Positions 1 through 8,302 of a stretch of 64,000 nucleotides of DNA are shown piece after piece; positions within the stretch are counted from its first letter, which is position 1; each line of letters opens with the position of its first letter. A program made the translations under genes and the position numbers. The DNA is from Actinomycetes bacterium. GTDB taxonomy: Bacteria > Actinomycetota > Acidimicrobiia > Acidimicrobiales > RAAP-2. The stretch spans positions 959,517-1,023,516 of the forward strand of contig JAJZUS010000001.1 in NCBI GenBank assembly GCA_021848365.1, in the 5' to 3' direction. The notes under the pieces were generated by a model. The model was given only the letters and a program-made list of their open reading frames with translations, had not been told where the DNA came from and did not search any database.

Positions 1-678
1 GCCGAGCAACTGCCCGGCCGCGACGAGTTCGGGGGCGTCGCCGACAACCTCCGTCGCGAGGCGCAGCGGGCCGGCGTCGAGATCGTCACCGGTCAGCGGG
101 TCGACGTCGACCTCGTCGAGCGGGACGATCCGGACGTGGTCGTCGTCGCGACCGGAGCTCAGCCCTACACGCCGCCGGTCGAGCGGCGGGGGAGTCCCCG
201 GGTCGTCGACGCCTGGTCGGTCGTGCGCGACCTCGAATCGGCACCGACGGGGCACGTCCTCGTCGCGGACTCTCGCGGGGACTGGACGGGTCTTGGCGTG
301 GCGCGCTTGCTGGCCCGCGCCGGGCGGCGCGTGACCTTGGCGGTGACCGGCTACGCGGCGGGTGACCGACTGCAGCAGTACGTGCGCGACGGTCAGCTGG
401 TCGCCCTCGAGCGTGAGGGGGTCGTCACTCGAGCCCTCCTGCGGCTCGGCGGGGTCGACGAGGACACGGCGTACCTCGAGAGCGTCCTCACCGGCAACCC
501 GGTCCTCGTCGCGGACGTGAACGGCGTGGTGGTGGCGGCCGGAGGCACCCCCGACTCGGCTCTCGCGGAGGCCCTACGGAAGCGGGACCGGGCCCCGATC
601 GTGGTGGGCGACTGTCGCGCGCCACGCACCGTCGAGGAGGCCGTCCTCGACGGTCTGGTTGCGGCGAGCGATCTCTAG
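1..678 (+). CDS. NAD(P)/FAD oxidoreductase, C-terminal part (5' truncated)
   Basis: The reading frame is open from base 1, so the gene begins outside the window; about 225 residues are visible. They resemble the C-terminal dinucleotide-binding half of old-yellow-enzyme-type reductases (2,4-dienoyl-CoA reductase FadH, trimethylamine dehydrogenase): a GRDEFGGV segment where FadH has its GKEEF-like stretch, an hhVVATGA strand (VVVVATGAQPY) typical of two-dinucleotide-binding flavoproteins, and a late VGDCRAPRTVEEAVLDG segment like the closing GD-CxxPRxxxxAI motif of that family. The FMN/Fe-S barrel would lie upstream. The substrate cannot be told. It converges on pdhC with a 5-base gap and no visible terminator. 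Confidence 0.75.
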   Translation, partial: AEQLPGRDEFGGVADNLRREAQRAGVEIVTGQRVDVDLVERDDPDVVVVATGAQPYTPPVERRGSPRVVDAWSVVRDLESAPTGHVLVADSRGDWTGLGVARLLARAGRRVTLAVTGYAAGDRLQQYVRDGQLVALEREGVVTRALLRLGGVDEDTAYLESVLTGNPVLVADVNGVVVAAGGTPDSALAEALRKRDRAPIVVGDCRAPRTVEEAVLDGLVAASDL

Positions 679-683
679 GACCG

Positions 684-1979
684 CTACAGGACGAGCGAGT
701 AGGGGTGTTCCAGGATCCCGCTCAGAGTCTGCAGGAACTGGGCCGCGAGCGCCCCGTCGATGATCCGGTGGTCGGACGACATCGTGAAGCGCATTCGGTG
801 GTGCAGGACGATCTCGTCGCCCACCGCCACCGGCTCGCGGAACGTGGAGCCGACGGCCAGGATCGCCCCCTCGGGAGGGTTGATGATGGCGGTGAACTGC
901 TCTACGCCGAACATCCCGAGGTTCGAGATCGTGAAGGTCCCGCCCGACATGTGGTCGATGGTCAAGCGCTTCGCGTCCGCCAGGGCCGCCAACTCTCGGG
1001 CCCGGGCCGAGATCTGCACGAGGGACATCTCGTCGGCGTCCATGATGACCGGCACCACGAGACCGTTGTCCGACGCCACGGCCATGCCGATGTTGATTCG
1101 CTCGTGGATCAGCATCGTGGGGCTGTCGTCACCGACGTAGGAGGCGTTGACCTCGGGGTGAGACCGCAGGGCCAGGGCGACGGCGCGGATGACGAGGTCG
1201 TTCAGGCTGATCTTCGGCTGACCCGTCGCGATGAGGTGCGCGTTCATCTCGGTCCGTAGGCGGACGAGGTCCTCGACGTCGGCGACGGCCGTCACGAAGA
1301 AGTGCGGGATGGTGCGCGCGCTCTCTCCGAGGCGTCGGGCGATCACCCGGCGCGGGTTGTTCATCGGGACGGTGCGGCTGCCGCGCTTCTCCTCGGCCGA
1401 GGCGACCTGGACAGACGGGCGGGGCGAACCGGGGGGGGCGGCGGCGGTCGCCACCGAGGTGGTGGCCGCACTCGCGGCGAGGAGCTCCTCGATGTCGCTG
1501 CGGATGATGCGACCGCCGGGCCCGGTACCGGTGACGGCGCGCAGGTCGAGGTGGTGCTCGCGTGCGAGTCGGCGCACGAGCGGCGAGGCGGTGCGAGCGT
1601 CGAGTTCGGCGTCGCTCATGGCCGGGGCGCTCGCCGTCGGAGTGGCGGGGGCGGCCGGGACCGGTGCGGGGCGAGCCGCGTCGGCCGTCACCGACTCCGG
1701 CTCGGTGGCCATCTCCGCGGTGGCGACGACCGAGCCGCCCGCCCGGCCGTCGTCGAGGAGCGCGATGGGCGTGCCGATGGGCACGGTATCGCCCTCGCGT
1801 ACGAGCACGGCCGCCAGGGTTCCCGCGTCGTAGGCCTCGTACTCCATCGTGGCCTTGTCGGTCTCGATCTCGACGAGGACCTCACCGGGCTCGACGTGGT
1901 CCCCGGGACGCTTGCGCCACGCCGAGATAGCCCCCTCCTCCATCGTGTCGGAGAGTCGGGGCATGGTGATCTCGATCAT
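684..1979 (-). CDS. pdhC: Dihydrolipoamide acyltransferase, E2 of pyruvate dehydrogenase complex
   Basis: Residues 1-75 are a lipoyl domain with the lipoylated lysine in ETDKA (Lys42). A Pro/Ala linker follows, then a peripheral-subunit-binding domain near residues 128-167 (SPLVRRLAREH, GTGPGGRI). The catalytic acyltransferase domain runs from about residue 200 to the end and holds the DHRIIDG active-site motif (His404, Asp408). There is a single lipoyl domain and a total of 431 residues, normal for a simple 2-oxoacid dehydrogenase E2. It lies four bases after the E1 beta stop, third in an E1 alpha-E1 beta-E2 operon. No E3 (lipoamide dehydrogenase) follows within the window. Acetyl is the likely acyl group because the E1 subunits look PDH-like; a branched-chain substrate cannot be excluded. 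Confidence 0.93.
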   Translation of the reverse strand: MIEITMPRLSDTMEEGAISAWRKRPGDHVEPGEVLVEIETDKATMEYEAYDAGTLAAVLVREGDTVPIGTPIALLDDGRAGGSVVATAEMATEPESVTADAARPAPVPAAPATPTASAPAMSDAELDARTASPLVRRLAREHHLDLRAVTGTGPGGRIIRSDIEELLAASAATTSVATAAAPPGSPRPSVQVASAEEKRGSRTVPMNNPRRVIARRLGESARTIPHFFVTAVADVEDLVRLRTEMNAHLIATGQPKISLNDLVIRAVALALRSHPEVNASYVGDDSPTMLIHERINIGMAVASDNGLVVPVIMDADEMSLVQISARARELAALADAKRLTIDHMSGGTFTISNLGMFGVEQFTAIINPPEGAILAVGSTFREPVAVGDEIVLHHRMRFTMSSDHRIIDGALAAQFLQTLSGILEHPYSLVL

Positions 1980-1983
1980 CGGG

Positions 1984-2994
1984 TTACCTCCGCGCGGCCG
2001 GCCGACGGCGGCCGACGGCGTCCAGGGTCTGGTAGACGGCGTTGATCACGTCCTCGTGCGAGGGCAGTGCCGCGGTCTCCAGGACCTTCGAATAGGGGAG
2101 CGGGACCTCGGCCATCGCCACGCGACGCACCGGGGCGTCGAGGTAGTCGAAGGCCCCGTCCGAGATGGTGGCGGCGACCTCAGCGCCAATGCCGTAGGTC
2201 AGCCAGTCGTCCTCGAGTACGACGGCGCAACTGGTGCGCTTGACCGACTCGACGATCGTCGCGCGGTCGAGCGGACGCAGGCTGCGCAAGTCGACGACCT
2301 CGATGTCGAGTCCCTCGGTCTCGGCGAGTTCCTGGGCGACCTGGTTCGCGACGAACGCGGTTCGCGAATAGCCGATCAGCGTGAGGTCGCTGCCACGACG
2401 GGTGATCGCGGCTCGGCCGATCTCGGCGGGCGTATCGCCATCGGGGACGTCGCCCTTCGTGTTGTAGAGGGCCAGGTTCTCGAGGAAGAGGACCGGGTCG
2501 TCATCGCGGATCGCGGCGAGCAGGAGGGCCTTCGCGTCGGCCGGCGTCGACGGCGCGACGACCTTCATTCCCGGGACGAAGGCGTAGTAGAGCTCGATGT
2601 TCTGCGAGTGGGTCGCGCCGAGCTGCTGTCCGCCGCCGCCCGGAGTCCGGATCACCAGTGGCACACGGGCCTGTCCACCGAACATCCCGTAGATCTTGGC
2701 GGCGTGGTTGACGATCTGGTCGAGCGCGAGCAGGGAGAAGTTGATCGTCATGATCTCCACCACGGGTCGCAGACCCAGCATCGCGGCGCCGATCGCCGCT
2801 CCGGTGAAGCCCTCTTCGGCGATCGGCGTGTCGCGCACCCGACGCTCGCCGAACTCCGGGAGCAGACCCGCGGTGATCTTGTAGGAGCCCTCGAAGACGC
2901 CGATCTCCTCGCCCATGAGAACGACGTTCTCGTCGCGGTGCATCTCGTCGCGCAAGGTGTCGTGCAGAGCCTGGCGGAAGGTCATCACGGCCAT
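1984..2994 (-). CDS. pdhB: Pyruvate dehydrogenase E1 component, beta subunit
   Basis: The 336-residue protein matches the transketolase pyrimidine-binding and C-terminal domains of E1 beta: TPIAEEGFTG (TPP-activating Glu60), the RTPGGGGQQLGATHSQN loop and PGMKVVAPSTPADAK. The frame stays open upstream as far as 3744, but that part is antisense-like shadow inside pdhA. The start at 2994 (MAVMTFRQAL) gives the family's usual length and overlaps the pdhA stop codon by one base (TGATG), which implies translational coupling. With pdhA it forms the alpha2beta2 thiamin-diphosphate decarboxylase that feeds acetyl groups to the E2 lipoyl arm. Confidence 0.95.
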   Translation of the reverse strand: MAVMTFRQALHDTLRDEMHRDENVVLMGEEIGVFEGSYKITAGLLPEFGERRVRDTPIAEEGFTGAAIGAAMLGLRPVVEIMTINFSLLALDQIVNHAAKIYGMFGGQARVPLVIRTPGGGGQQLGATHSQNIELYYAFVPGMKVVAPSTPADAKALLLAAIRDDDPVLFLENLALYNTKGDVPDGDTPAEIGRAAITRRGSDLTLIGYSRTAFVANQVAQELAETEGLDIEVVDLRSLRPLDRATIVESVKRTSCAVVLEDDWLTYGIGAEVAATISDGAFDYLDAPVRRVAMAEVPLPYSKVLETAALPSHEDVINAVYQTLDAVGRRRPAARR

Positions 2995-4097
2995 CACGCC
3001 ACCTCCGTGGGTCGGGGGCGAGCCGCGAAGAGGGGCTCGCCGGGAAGTCGGTGCAGATCGTTCGCGACGGGCGTCGCGTACGTGTAGTCGAAGAGGGTCG
3101 AGGGGTCGGGGTGCGGACTCGCCTCCGCGAAGGCCGAGGCTCGCTCCGCGATCGCCTTGGCCTCCTCGTCGAGGGCGGCGAGCCCCTCGGCGTCGAGCAG
3201 TCCCTCGACCATGAGGCGGGCTCCCACCGTGTGGATGGGGTCGTGACTGGTGAGGGCCTCGACCTCCTCGGCCGTGCGGTACTTCGCCGGGTCGACGACC
3301 GAGTGGCCGCGCAGGCGCTCGCTCACGACCTCGAGCAGGAACGGCGCACCGGCTCGTGCCGCCGCGACCGCCGAACGCGTCGCCTCGTAGGTGGCCAGGG
3401 GGTCCAGGCCGTCGACGCGCGCCGAGGCCATGCGGTAGCTGGCGGCGCGACGAGCGAGCTCGGGCTCGGCCGAGGACTTCTCGACTGTCGTACCCATGCC
3501 GAGCCGGTTGTTGATGATGACGTAGACGATGGGAAGGTGCCACAGGGCGGCCAGGTTGAGCGATTCGTGGAACGCCCCGATGTTGGTCGTCCCGTCTCCC
3601 ATGGTGCACATCACGACCTCGTCGCTGCCGCGATACGAGATGGCGAGGGCCGCCCCGGTCGCGAGCGGGAGCTGGCCGCCGACGATGCCGTAGCCACCGA
3701 GGAGGCGATGGTCGACGTCGAAGAGGTGCATCGAGCCTCCCCAACCCTTCGAGACCCCGTCGACGCGCCCGTAGAGTTCGGCCATGACGCGCTCGGGCGA
3801 GATCCCTCGCTCGATGGCGTAGCCGTGCTCGCGGTAGTTGGTGAAGAGGTAGTCGCGGTCCTCGAGCGCGGCGACGAGGCCGACGACCGCCGCCTCCTCG
3901 CCCAGGTTGAGGTGGCAGTAGCCCCCGATGAGGGCCTGGGTGTAGCCGCGGGCCGCCCGTTCCTCGAAGCGACGGATGATGACCATGCGGCGGTAGAAGT
4001 CGAGCAGGCGTCGCCCCTCGTCGTCGGTCAGGCCCGACGGTACGCTCCCGTCGGCCGAGGGGGATCCCTTCTTCGCGCTACGCGTCCGCTCGCTCAT
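2994..4097 (-). CDS. pdhA: Pyruvate dehydrogenase E1 component, alpha subunit
   Basis: The 367-residue protein carries the thiamin diphosphate motif starting at GDG 167-169 and ending with NN 196-197, plus GGYCHLNLGEEA near residue 60 and the phosphorylation-loop-like RGHSVVDPAKYR segment. GGSMH and GGYGIVGGQ are typical of PDH alpha subunits. The start ATG at 4097 follows GAAGGATGAG, a good Shine-Dalgarno. It is first in the pdhABC operon and is divergent from the LLM oxidoreductase; a TAGAAT hexamer on this strand at 4154-4159 is the likely -10 box. Acetoin or branched-chain dehydrogenase is a less likely alternative. Confidence 0.93.
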   Translation of the reverse strand: MSERTRSAKKGSPSADGSVPSGLTDDEGRRLLDFYRRMVIIRRFEERAARGYTQALIGGYCHLNLGEEAAVVGLVAALEDRDYLFTNYREHGYAIERGISPERVMAELYGRVDGVSKGWGGSMHLFDVDHRLLGGYGIVGGQLPLATGAALAISYRGSDEVVMCTMGDGTTNIGAFHESLNLAALWHLPIVYVIINNRLGMGTTVEKSSAEPELARRAASYRMASARVDGLDPLATYEATRSAVAAARAGAPFLLEVVSERLRGHSVVDPAKYRTAEEVEALTSHDPIHTVGARLMVEGLLDAEGLAALDEEAKAIAERASAFAEASPHPDPSTLFDYTYATPVANDLHRLPGEPLFAARPRPTEVA

Positions 4098-4153
4098 CTC
4101 ATCCTTCGGTCCGAACCCACGGCGGTCGAGGTCGGCGCGGGTGACGTCTGGTC

Positions 4154-4159
4154 ATTCTA
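4154..4159 (-). promoter_or_regulatory. Putative -10 box of pdhABC
   Basis: TAGAAT on the minus strand lies about 57 bases before the pdhA start and fits the TAnnnT pattern seen before many genes here. It implies a roughly 50-base leader that includes the pdhA Shine-Dalgarno. No clear -35 box was recognised. Confidence 0.4.
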
Positions 4160-4226
4160 GATGGTTGGTTCACCAGGACCTCCGTCGGGTCGGTCATCGT
4201 CCTTACCCTTCGGTAGTGTGCGGCTC

Positions 4227-5243
4227 GTGAAACTTGACGCCACGCTCGACTTCCCGGGCGACGGTGCTCGCGCGATCGAGTCCCTCGGTCTCGACGGCGC
4301 CTGGGCGTCGGAGATCGGGCACGACCCCCTGCTGACCCTCGCGGGCGCGGCGCGAGCAAGCTCGTCTCTCACCCTCGGCACCAGTGTGCTCGTCGCCTTC
4401 GGGCGCAGCCCGATGAACACCGCCATGTTGGCGAACGACGTCCAGGAGCTGAGTGGCGGGCGACTCGTCCTGGGACTCGGCAGTCAGGTGCGCGCCCACA
4501 TCGAACGTCGCTACGCGATGCCCTGGTCCCAGCCCGCCGCACGGATGAGGGAGTACGTGGCGGCGCTGCGCGCCATCTGGGCGAACTGGAGCGACGATCG
4601 TCCCCTCAACTTCCGTGGCGAGTTCTACCGACTGACGTTGATGCCCCCGTTCTTTCGACCGGCACCGCACTCCTTCGGCGCCCCCCGGGTCTTCGTGGCG
4701 GCCGTGGGGCCCGCGATGACCGAGGTCGCGGGTGAGGTCGCGGACGGACTCCTCGTCCACCCCTTCACCACGGCTCGCTACCTCGACGAGGTGACCCGAC
4801 CCGCCCTGGAGCGAGGCTTCGCGCGGCGCGAGAGGGAACGCGCCGACTTCGAGGTGTCCCTCTCGGCCCTCGTCGGCGTCGGCGAGGGCGAGAGCGCGGC
4901 GCGGGCCGTCCGGGACCAGGTGGCCTTCTACGCCTCGACGCCCGCCTACCGGGGCGTGCTCGAGGTGGCCGGTCTCGGAGACCTGGGCGACGCGCTCGGC
5001 CGTCACGCGGTGCGGGGTCGCTGGGGGGAGATGGGGCGGCTCGTCCCCGATGACTTCCTCGAGCAGGTGGCGACGGTCGGTCCCGCCACGTCCGTCGCCG
5101 ACGATCTGCTCGCGCGATGGGGGTCGCGCGTCGACCGCCTCGGGGTGAGCGACCCCGGGGGCGACCCCGCGGCAGCCTGGGAGGTCCTCGCGGCGTTGGT
5201 CGCCCGTCGCGGGCCCGCGGCTCCGACCCCGACGCGTCAGTAG
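4227..5243 (+). CDS. LLM-class (luciferase-like) oxidoreductase, probably F420-dependent
   Basis: The 338-residue protein is a luciferase-like monooxygenase barrel: VKLDATLDF at the start, GLDGAWASE, TLGTSVLVAFGRSP, an SGGRLVLGLGSQ strand-loop, and PRVFVAAVGPAMTEVAGEVADGLLVHPF. This pattern is that of actinobacterial TIGR03617-type F420-dependent oxidoreductases. The frame is open from 4161 with an ATG there, but GTG 4227 gives a family-like N terminus and lies 7 bases after a TAGTGT hexamer, as in other apparently leaderless genes here. GTG 4218 is the alternative. The substrate is unknown, and cofactor F420 is inferred from family membership rather than from a diagnostic residue. Confidence 0.85.
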   Translation: MKLDATLDFPGDGARAIESLGLDGAWASEIGHDPLLTLAGAARASSSLTLGTSVLVAFGRSPMNTAMLANDVQELSGGRLVLGLGSQVRAHIERRYAMPWSQPAARMREYVAALRAIWANWSDDRPLNFRGEFYRLTLMPPFFRPAPHSFGAPRVFVAAVGPAMTEVAGEVADGLLVHPFTTARYLDEVTRPALERGFARRERERADFEVSLSALVGVGEGESAARAVRDQVAFYASTPAYRGVLEVAGLGDLGDALGRHAVRGRWGEMGRLVPDDFLEQVATVGPATSVADDLLARWGSRVDRLGVSDPGGDPAAAWEVLAALVARRGPAAPTPTRQ

Positions 5244-5280
5244 ATTCGGGGGCGAGAGGGCGCGACGCGGGGAGGTCCCG

Positions 5281-5634
5281 ATGAAGGTGCTGATCGTCCT
5301 GAACGACCCGCCCTACGGCAGCGAGCGAACCTACAACGCTCTGCGGCTCGCGGGCAACCTCGGTCGTCGCGACGGCGACCTCGAGATCACCGTCTTTCTC
5401 ATGGGCGACGCCGTCCTCGCGGCGAAGCGGGGCCAGACGACCCCCGACGGCTACTACAACGTCGAGCGGATCCTCAAGGGCGTCGGGGTGAAGGGCGGTC
5501 GGGTCCTCGTCTGCGGGACGTGCATCGATACCCGAGGACTCGGACTCGACGACCTGAGCGACGGGGTGGCACGCAGCTCGATGGATGAGTTGGGTGACCG
5601 CGTGCTCGCGGCCGATCGGGTCCTGTGGGTCTAG
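5281..5634 (+). CDS. DsrE/DsrF-like family protein
   Basis: The 117-residue protein has the DsrE fold pattern: MKVLIVLNDPPYGSERTYNAL, ITVFLMGDAVLAAKRGQ, and a C-terminal cysteine pair in CGTC (Cys78, Cys81). Related proteins (YchN, DsrE) relay sulfur or act in sulfur oxidation or tRNA thiolation, but stand-alone members like this are mostly uncharacterised. The CxxC pair suggests a sulfur-relay or redox role. A GGGGAGGT Shine-Dalgarno sits just before ATG 5281. The last codons overlap the stop end of the convergent MFS gene by 4 bases. Confidence 0.85.
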   Translation: MKVLIVLNDPPYGSERTYNALRLAGNLGRRDGDLEITVFLMGDAVLAAKRGQTTPDGYYNVERILKGVGVKGGRVLVCGTCIDTRGLGLDDLSDGVARSSMDELGDRVLAADRVLWV

Positions 5635-6899
5635 TCGATGGCCGGGGCGAGTTCGCGCCCGTCCTCCGCCGGCGTCAGGCGCCGTCGTAGTCCGAGCATC
5701 ATCGCCGAGCCGACGAGGGCCGTGATGCCGGTCGACAGCGGCCACCAGTTGCCGAGGCCTCGGCTGAAGTAGAGGGCGGTGAGCAGGGGCGCCACGACGC
5801 TCGACAGGCTCCACGTCGTGCCGGCCGCGGCGTTGTAGCGGCCGCGCAGGTGCTCGGGGGCGATGTCGTTGACGAGGGCTTGGCCGACCGGCTGCAACAT
5901 CGTCTCGCCGATGGCGAACACCACCATCGCCGCACAGAGTGAGGCCACGGCGAGTCCGGCCGGGACGGCCAGGGTCACGGCGAGGATCACCCAGAAGAGG
6001 AACCAGAGGACCCCGACGGCGGCGAGGACTCGGGTGCGGCTCTTGCCGGTCACGAGGTGCAGAGTGCCCAACTGTCCGAGGACGATCGTCGTGGTGTTGA
6101 AGAAGAAGATCAGTCCGATCGCGTGGACCGAGAGATGGACGTCGTTCACGACGAAGAGGCTGAATCCGGCTTCCTGGGAGCCGTAGCCGCCGATCATCAA
6201 GACCAGAGCGGCGACGACGTAGCGCACGAGCCGACGATCTCGGATGACGACGCCCCATCCGCGGGCCTCGTCATCGTGGTGCTCGTCGCGGACGGCCTGC
6301 CCGTGGGCCCGCAGCGGGATGATGAAGGCGCCGGCGACGAGCGTCACGGCGCCGTCGATGAGGTAGAGGAGGGTGAACGTCGCGGGGTGGCGCAGGTTCA
6401 CGATCGTGGCCGATACGAGGCTCCCGAGGCCGATGCCGAAGTTGAGGAGCATGAAGTTCATCCCGAAGGCACGGGCCCGCTGCTCCGGACCGGCGATCCG
6501 CGCGAGCAGGACCATCCCCGGACCCCACTGGGCTCCGCCCAGGGCCGCCATCGTGAGGCCACAGGCGATCGCCTCACCGTGGGTGTGGACCGTCGCCCAC
6601 CACCCGAGGACGGCTCCATTCATGGCGAAGCCGGCGAGCGCCACTCGCCACGGGCCGACGTGGTCCACCAGGGTTCCCCAGAGCGGGCCCACGGCGAGAC
6701 TGGCGACGGCGGCTCCGGCGAGCAGCAGGGTGGCGAAGCCGGTCGTGAAGTGGCGGACGTTGTGCAGGTAGACGACCATGAACGAGAGGGTGAGTCCGTT
6801 GCCCACGGCGTTCAGCAGGGTGGCTCCGTAGTAGATGCGCAGGGGGCCCCGCAACGACTGCCGAAAGTCGGCGGGGAGAAGGGTGTCCAGGATTTTCAC
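5631..6899 (-). CDS. Major facilitator superfamily transporter
   Basis: The 422-residue polytopic protein has about 12 hydrophobic segments. The MFS motif-A-like loop is present as WGTLVDHVGPWRV after helix 2, and a second-half equivalent near GTLHLVTGKSRTRV. A central charged cytoplasmic loop (VRDEHHDDEARGW) separates two six-helix halves. It resembles the MFS_1 drug or metabolite exporter group; the substrate is not predictable. GTG 6899 lies 9 bases after a TAGGCT hexamer on this strand, so a leaderless or very short leader is likely. Confidence 0.85.
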   Translation of the reverse strand: MKILDTLLPADFRQSLRGPLRIYYGATLLNAVGNGLTLSFMVVYLHNVRHFTTGFATLLLAGAAVASLAVGPLWGTLVDHVGPWRVALAGFAMNGAVLGWWATVHTHGEAIACGLTMAALGGAQWGPGMVLLARIAGPEQRARAFGMNFMLLNFGIGLGSLVSATIVNLRHPATFTLLYLIDGAVTLVAGAFIIPLRAHGQAVRDEHHDDEARGWGVVIRDRRLVRYVVAALVLMIGGYGSQEAGFSLFVVNDVHLSVHAIGLIFFFNTTTIVLGQLGTLHLVTGKSRTRVLAAVGVLWFLFWVILAVTLAVPAGLAVASLCAAMVVFAIGETMLQPVGQALVNDIAPEHLRGRYNAAAGTTWSLSSVVAPLLTALYFSRGLGNWWPLSTGITALVGSAMMLGLRRRLTPAEDGRELAPAID

Positions 6900-6908
6900 G
6901 AGCCGATC

Positions 6909-6914
6909 AGCCTA
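6909..6914 (-). promoter_or_regulatory. Putative -10 box of the MFS transporter
   Basis: TAGGCT on the minus strand ends 9 bases before GTG 6899, and no Shine-Dalgarno is visible between them. Confidence 0.4.
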
Positions 6915-7001
6915 CGCCCGGGGGTGGCTCCGTGGGTTGCGATGAGGTGACAAGAGTTCAGCGGGTGGTTACGATGTCGTGACTGCGCTGAAGGAGATCC
7001 C

Positions 7002-7931
7002 GTGGACAGTGAGACGACGGGTGACGAAACCCTCTACGACGCGCTACGCGACGACGTGGCACGCCTCCTCGACCGACACCTCGAGAGCCCCCGGGACTGG
7101 ATGCCCCACGAGCAGATCGCCTGGGGTGAGGGGGAGAGCTTTCGCGACCGTCCCTGGAGCCCCGAGGACTACCCCCTGCCCGACGGCGTGCGCAGCTCGA
7201 TCTACGTGAACCTGCTGACCGAGGACAACCTGCCCTACTACACGACCTCCATCCTGCGCCACGCCCCCCACGGCCACCCGTTGCGGGACTGGACTCAGCA
7301 GTGGACGAGCGAGGAGAACCGTCACTCGATGGTGATGCGGGACTGGGCGCACGTCTCGCGCTGCCTGGATCCCGTCGCGCTCGAGGAGGGCCGCCGGGCT
7401 CAGATGGCGGGGGCGCACGTTCCCGAGCCGGCCTCGCTGGCCGACCTCGTCTGTTACGTGACCCTGCAGGAGAAGGCGACTCAGATCGCGCACCGCAACA
7501 CAGCCGCTCGCCTGCCGAAGGAGGATCGCGCGGGTCGGGCGGTGCTGGGCCTCGTCGCCGGCGACGAGACGAAGCACTTCCTCTTCTACCGCGACCTCGG
7601 CACGGCCGCCTTCGCCGTCGACCCCTCCGCCATGACGCGCGCCCTCTCGCGGCAGGTGGCCACCTTCGAGATGCCCGGCGTGGGCATCCCGCAGTTCACC
7701 CGTCACGCCGTGCGGATCGCGCGCGAGGGCATCTACGGGCTGGGCCACTTCGTCCGCGACGTCCTCGAGCCGGTGCTCGAGCTCTGGGACGTGACGGCGC
7801 TCGAGGGATTGAGTCGCGAGGCGTCACAGGCCCGCGACGACCTGCTCGCGACCCTGGTGCACCTGCGCGAGACCGTGGAGCGCGCGGCTGCGCGCGCCCT
7901 GCTGCGCGGTCCGGGAGCTCAGCCGGCGTAG
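7002..7931 (+). CDS. Acyl-ACP desaturase (ferritin-like diiron enzyme)
   Basis: The 309-residue protein has the full diiron ligand set of soluble stearoyl-ACP desaturases: Glu74 (LLTEDNLPYY), EENRH (Glu105, His108), a second Glu157 with His164 (LQEKATQIAH), and DETKH (Glu189, His192). Such enzymes put a double bond into acyl chains on acyl carrier protein using O2 and ferredoxin; actinobacterial homologues are DesA1/DesA2. The GTG start has a near-perfect AAGGAG Shine-Dalgarno five bases upstream. The 3' end overlaps the convergent DUF167 gene by 13 bases. Confidence 0.9.
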   Translation: MDSETTGDETLYDALRDDVARLLDRHLESPRDWMPHEQIAWGEGESFRDRPWSPEDYPLPDGVRSSIYVNLLTEDNLPYYTTSILRHAPHGHPLRDWTQQWTSEENRHSMVMRDWAHVSRCLDPVALEEGRRAQMAGAHVPEPASLADLVCYVTLQEKATQIAHRNTAARLPKEDRAGRAVLGLVAGDETKHFLFYRDLGTAAFAVDPSAMTRALSRQVATFEMPGVGIPQFTRHAVRIAREGIYGLGHFVRDVLEPVLELWDVTALEGLSREASQARDDLLATLVHLRETVERAAARALLRGPGAQPA

Positions 7932-8233
7932 CCGAGGTCGCGAAGGCTCTCCGCGCGTTGGGAGAGCGCGCCGGGGTCGCCCACGATGCCGAGGGTCTTG
8001 TGGCGCGACGTCGCTCCCCGTAGACAGCGCACGGCGCTGGGGCGTACCCCGAAGGCGAGCGCGATGAGCGAGCAGGCCTCGGAGGTCGCGGCGCCCTCGA
8101 CGGCCCGGGCCCGCACCCGCACGACGAGTCCGTCCTCCTCGGCCTCGATCGAACGCTCGCGGGAGCCCGGGACCACCCGCACCCGCAGCCGCAGTCCGTC
8201 CGTCACCGGGAGGTAGGGGGGAGCCGAGCGCAC
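7919..8233 (-). CDS. DUF167/YggU family protein
   Basis: The small 104-residue protein has the DUF167 pattern: LRLRVRVVPGSRERSI, then VRVRARAVEGAATSEACSLIALAFGV, and the closing VRCLRGATSRHKTLGIVG, where the family has SG-TSR-K. No function is established for the family in bacteria. GTG 8233 is taken as start; a TAGAAC hexamer (+ strand 8240-8245) lies 6 bases upstream, consistent with a leaderless message. It is divergent from the acyl-CoA ligase. Confidence 0.85.
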   Translation of the reverse strand: MRSAPPYLPVTDGLRLRVRVVPGSRERSIEAEEDGLVVRVRARAVEGAATSEACSLIALAFGVRPSAVRCLRGATSRHKTLGIVGDPGALSQRAESLRDLGYAG

Positions 8234-8273
8234 CCACCCGTTCTACCAATCCCGTTCGCCCGCACGCCGTCGT

Positions 8274-8279
8274 TAGGAT
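8274..8279 (+). promoter_or_regulatory. Putative -10 box of the acyl-CoA ligase
   Basis: TAGGAT is followed about 10 bases later by a GGAGGGGG Shine-Dalgarno (8290-8297) and GTG 8303, giving a short leader of about 18 bases. Confidence 0.45.
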
Positions 8280-8302
8280 GAGGCCCAACGGAGGGGGTAT
8301 CC